From a virus: 41,124 bases of DNA. The DNA lies in the IMG/VR virus record IMGVR_UViG_3300044960_000180, positions 1-41,124 of that record, one strand, 5' to 3'. The number at the start of each line of letters is the position of its first letter. Positions within the stretch are counted from its first letter, which is position 1. Below, one piece after another: positions 38,586 to 41,124 of the stretch. The position numbers and the translations under genes are program-made. The notes under the pieces are model-generated. The model worked only from the letters and a program-made list of their open reading frames with translations. It did no database searches and was not told where the DNA came from.

Positions 38586-39804
38586 CGATCTTCTCCCCTC
38601 CCTCCTCCCGTTTATCAATCGGCGATAGATCGCGGCTCATGTACAGGACATCACCTCCCGGAAGTGGTGGATGCTCTTCAAAGGCCCGGATTTCGTTCGG
38701 TGTGAACCACCCGGATCTTACCCCCTTGAAGTAGAAATCCCCCCGTGTCTTGATGTCTCCACGCAAAAGAGCGTTCACGTTGAACTTGAATCCAAGTCCC
38801 TGCAAACGCTCTCGTCGGGTTAACAATTTTCGATTAAACTCCTGCTCGTACTGCCGAACAATCGGGGTAAGGGTCCACACAACAAATTCCAACGAAAGCT
38901 GCTCCATGCTGGAATAACTGGAGCCTTCGGTCTCACCCAGCATATGAACGGGCATATTGAAAACGCTGGCCACCCGGGATCGTGTGATTTTTTCAACCTC
39001 GAACACCTTCGAATCGATAATGCTTCGGTCAATCGGAGTAACCTCCATCCCCGCTTCCTGGATGATCACTCCACCGTTCTCCTGATAGAACTGTTTGAAG
39101 TTATCCAGGATTTCTTTTCGCTTCTCCGCACTTAGATTCGTATTCATCTTCAGGATAAATGAGGCTCGGATGGCACTATTCATCTGATCCAGGCTAAACG
39201 TCCGGACCTTTCCATCGTAATCCACTGTGTTGCGAAGAACGTCGAGCGGACTAATCCCCTTGTAACCGCCAGAATAAGAAGCGATACCTTGCCCAGCTGC
39301 CGCAATATGCTTGACGTGGAGCATATCCATGTTGTGTACATAGTAACGGCCCTTGTCTCCATCGATTTCATACCACAGTTCCCGAGTCGTTTCCTCTACA
39401 ACAGGTTCCACCCGGGATGGGTCCAAAACCAATAGTGCCTCTATCTGAAATGATCCATCATACATTTTGAGCGCGTACCCGTTCCCATAAGTATTACGGG
39501 CTGTCTCCATGGTTCGTACGAAGTCAAAGCCTGTCATATTTGGATTGGGTGCATTCGACAACAAATCCCCTGACGGCCGATTCACAGGCGTGAAGTCTTT
39601 GTACAATTTGAGGGGTAGGCTGGCCATGGCGTTGGAAAGGCGGGAGACCGCAGAGAAAATAGTCTCGTTTGTGGCCAACGTATTGCTCGTTCTGCTGGCA
39701 AAAATATTATGTGACGAGAACCATTTGCTAAAGTCATAGCCCGATCCCGTATACTTTGCCCTCAGCACATCCCAGGCTAGTTTCATCCGCTGAATAAACT
39801 TCAA
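38563..39804 (-). CDS. Portal protein, HK97 family
   Basis: A 413-aa portal through which DNA enters the head. Typical segments are ETIFSAVSRLSNAMASLPLKLY, NMTGFDFVRTMETARNTYGNGYA, HVKHIAAAGQGIASYSGGYKGISPLDV and VFNMPVHMLGE. TTG start at 39804 after GGGGGTGA, 14 bp beyond the terminase stop. Confidence 0.93.
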   Translation of the reverse strand: MKFIQRMKLAWDVLRAKYTGSGYDFSKWFSSHNIFASRTSNTLATNETIFSAVSRLSNAMASLPLKLYKDFTPVNRPSGDLLSNAPNPNMTGFDFVRTMETARNTYGNGYALKMYDGSFQIEALLVLDPSRVEPVVEETTRELWYEIDGDKGRYYVHNMDMLHVKHIAAAGQGIASYSGGYKGISPLDVLRNTVDYDGKVRTFSLDQMNSAIRASFILKMNTNLSAEKRKEILDNFKQFYQENGGVIIQEAGMEVTPIDRSIIDSKVFEVEKITRSRVASVFNMPVHMLGETEGSSYSSMEQLSLEFVVWTLTPIVRQYEQEFNRKLLTRRERLQGLGFKFNVNALLRGDIKTRGDFYFKGVRSGWFTPNEIRAFEEHPPLPGGDVLYMSRDLSPIDKREEGGEKIDEKVLGV

Positions 39805-39818
39805 CTCTTCACCCCCTC

Positions 39819-41124
39819 TCAGCGCCCCATAATATCTTTAATCGAGATTACTTCAAGATTGGTTCCCCCAGGAGCCGTCATCAGCTTCATAACCTCTGTG
39901 TGGGCGTTTAACCAGGCTGCGAAACCATCTATTTTCCGGTACCGGCTTTGCTTCGTCGGCATCCAGTTCCCATTGCGATCCTCGACCAATTTCACATTGT
40001 TCAAATACCACCGAAACATCTTGTTCCGGTTGAATACCACTTTTCCGTCCAACAGGAGCTCCTTGATATCCTTAAGAGCCGGGCTGAGAGTGAGGGCTCC
40101 CTGCCGCACCACCTGTGTCTGAAACCCGTGGGCCTGCAGATCGGCCACCAACCGGAAAGCGTTGGCCGGATCGTAGGTGATCAGATCAATGAGATAGCGC
40201 TTGGACTGTTCTACAAACCAATCATACACAGCCTTGTAATCCACATAGTCCCCTCGGCAGATGGTTAGCAGTCCCTCCCTCTCCCATTCGCGATAGGGTA
40301 GCTTTTCATTGTCCAGCTCCACCTTTCGCCGCGGAATAAAGGAGTGAGACAACACAAAAACCCGCCCGTCATCCAATGGAAACTCCAGGCAGGCGGACGT
40401 AAAGTCTTCGGTCTGCGATAAGTCGAAACCGCCGATGCAGTTTTGGCCCTCCAGCTCGGACAAATCGATCATGTCCTTATTCCGCTTGATAATCTCGTGA
40501 TCGATAAATGAGAGTTCATCCGTTTGTACAAAGACATTCAGCCGCTTCGCGATGAAGTCAGCCCGCTCCGCCGGGATATGCTTCCGGGTATTCCACTCCT
40601 CGATCAGGGTATCCAAATCCAACGTTACACCAAGATTCGGGTTGGCTTTGACCCAGTTGGTCGGGTCATCGACATCATCCTCCTCATCAATCTCGGCCAT
40701 GAAGTAAAAGGATCGCTCATCTTGGATCACTCCCTCCAGCACGTCGGCCGCCTTCTCGTAGTAGTCCATGAGCGGACCGTCCAGCTGATACCCTGCCGTG
40801 GTGATATAGAGAATCAGCGGTTGCTGCCTGGCCCCGGTGCTGTTTTTGATCACGTTGATCAGTTTGTAATCCTTGTACTCGTGTATTTCGTCGAAAATCC
40901 CCAAGTGACAATTCAATCCATCCAACTTTTCGCTGTCAGAGGCTTGGGGCTCGATTTTGGAAAATGTCTTATCATATCGGATTTCGTGCAACACGGGCTT
41001 AAAATGCCTTTGAAACAAGGGGGATTTTTTCACCATGTTCTTGCACTCATCAAACACCACCCGAGCCTGCTTCATGGAGTTTGCGAGCATGTATACCCGC
41101 GCCCCGTTCTCCCCATCCTTGGAC
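39819..41124 (-). CDS. terL: Terminase large subunit, C-terminal part (5' end wraps to 549)
   Basis: Frame continues from the first part. The ATPase Walker B appears as LGIFDEIHEY and the coupling motif as ITTAGYQLDG, followed by the nuclease domain with GGFDLSQTEDFTS (first catalytic Asp), LITYDPANAF and YRKIDGFAAW (last acidic). The 154-bp end repeat duplicates part of this gene. The window's right end is not a true gene end. Confidence 0.93.
   Translation of the reverse strand, partial: SKDGENGARVYMLANSMKQARVVFDECKNMVKKSPLFQRHFKPVLHEIRYDKTFSKIEPQASDSEKLDGLNCHLGIFDEIHEYKDYKLINVIKNSTGARQQPLILYITTAGYQLDGPLMDYYEKAADVLEGVIQDERSFYFMAEIDEEDDVDDPTNWVKANPNLGVTLDLDTLIEEWNTRKHIPAERADFIAKRLNVFVQTDELSFIDHEIIKRNKDMIDLSELEGQNCIGGFDLSQTEDFTSACLEFPLDDGRVFVLSHSFIPRRKVELDNEKLPYREWEREGLLTICRGDYVDYKAVYDWFVEQSKRYLIDLITYDPANAFRLVADLQAHGFQTQVVRQGALTLSPALKDIKELLLDGKVVFNRNKMFRWYLNNVKLVEDRNGNWMPTKQSRYRKIDGFAAWLNAHTEVMKLMTAPGGTNLEVISIKDIMGR
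40971..41124. repeat. Terminal redundancy, right copy (matches 1-154)
   Basis: Second copy of the left end, with C instead of T at 40998. It should be removed when the genome is drawn as a circle. Confidence 0.95.

Noticed and set aside
1-41124. tRNA, rRNA, riboswitch or insertion sequence
   Set aside because: None was recognised on reading both strands; a tRNAscan and Rfam run would settle the RNA question.

Overview
The window looks like one complete temperate siphophage genome assembled as a circular contig. The first 154 bases repeat as the last 154 (40971-41124) with one difference, and the terminase large-subunit gene is cut by the contig ends and becomes one open frame when they are joined. 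No chromosomal housekeeping gene is present. Strong AGGAGG ribosome sites, a Bacillota-type serine integrase, XRE repressors, a holin/amidase lysis pair and HK97-type head genes point to a Bacillota host of middling GC. A Thermoactinomycetaceae or Paenibacillaceae-like host is my guess and is not proven.

Layout. Most genes lie on the minus strand and are transcribed from high to low coordinates. The control region (about 15.5-20 kb) holds two separate divergent XRE repressor/Cro-type switches, each with its own promoters. The second has five 15-bp operators. A coiled-coil protein and a large serine integrase follow on the plus strand. The early operon (15510 down to 3285) carries a phage-type DNA-binding protein, many small proteins, an SNF2 helicase, an SSB-like protein ending in DDDIPFA, a prim-pol/DUF927 helicase split by an apparent +1 frame change, a VRR-NUC nuclease, several zinc-ribbon proteins and a RinA/ArpU-like late activator. 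It ends at a hairpin terminator at 3182-3206. Next to the helicase is an iteron-rich, AT-rich candidate origin (5691-6033). The late operon runs HNH, small and large terminase, portal, ClpP-like protease, capsid, connectors, tail protein, tail chaperone with a -1 frameshift, tape measure, a long Dit-like tail protein, baseplate protein, holin and endolysin.

Accessory cargo sits in three places. (1) Between the early and late operons is a two-gene unit (1584-2986) with its own promoter and terminator. Its proteins resemble phage lambda RexA and RexB. (2) After the endolysin is a small CRISPR array without cas genes (six 30-bp repeats, five spacers), read on the minus strand toward a terminator it shares with (3) a convergent low-GC plus-strand pair of the DUF6978-like and DUF1828/1829 type. 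An odd membrane protein with a T/Q/N-rich stretch and a possible C-terminal HTH, plus a secreted-type protein, fill the rest.

Reading as a whole: in the lysogen the repressors, integrase, Rex-like pair, DUF pair and CRISPR array could be expressed while the early and late operons are silent. The phage would then carry several independent devices against competing phages, including spacers that would need the host's Cas proteins. Function assignments rest on motifs and remembered families; no database search was run.
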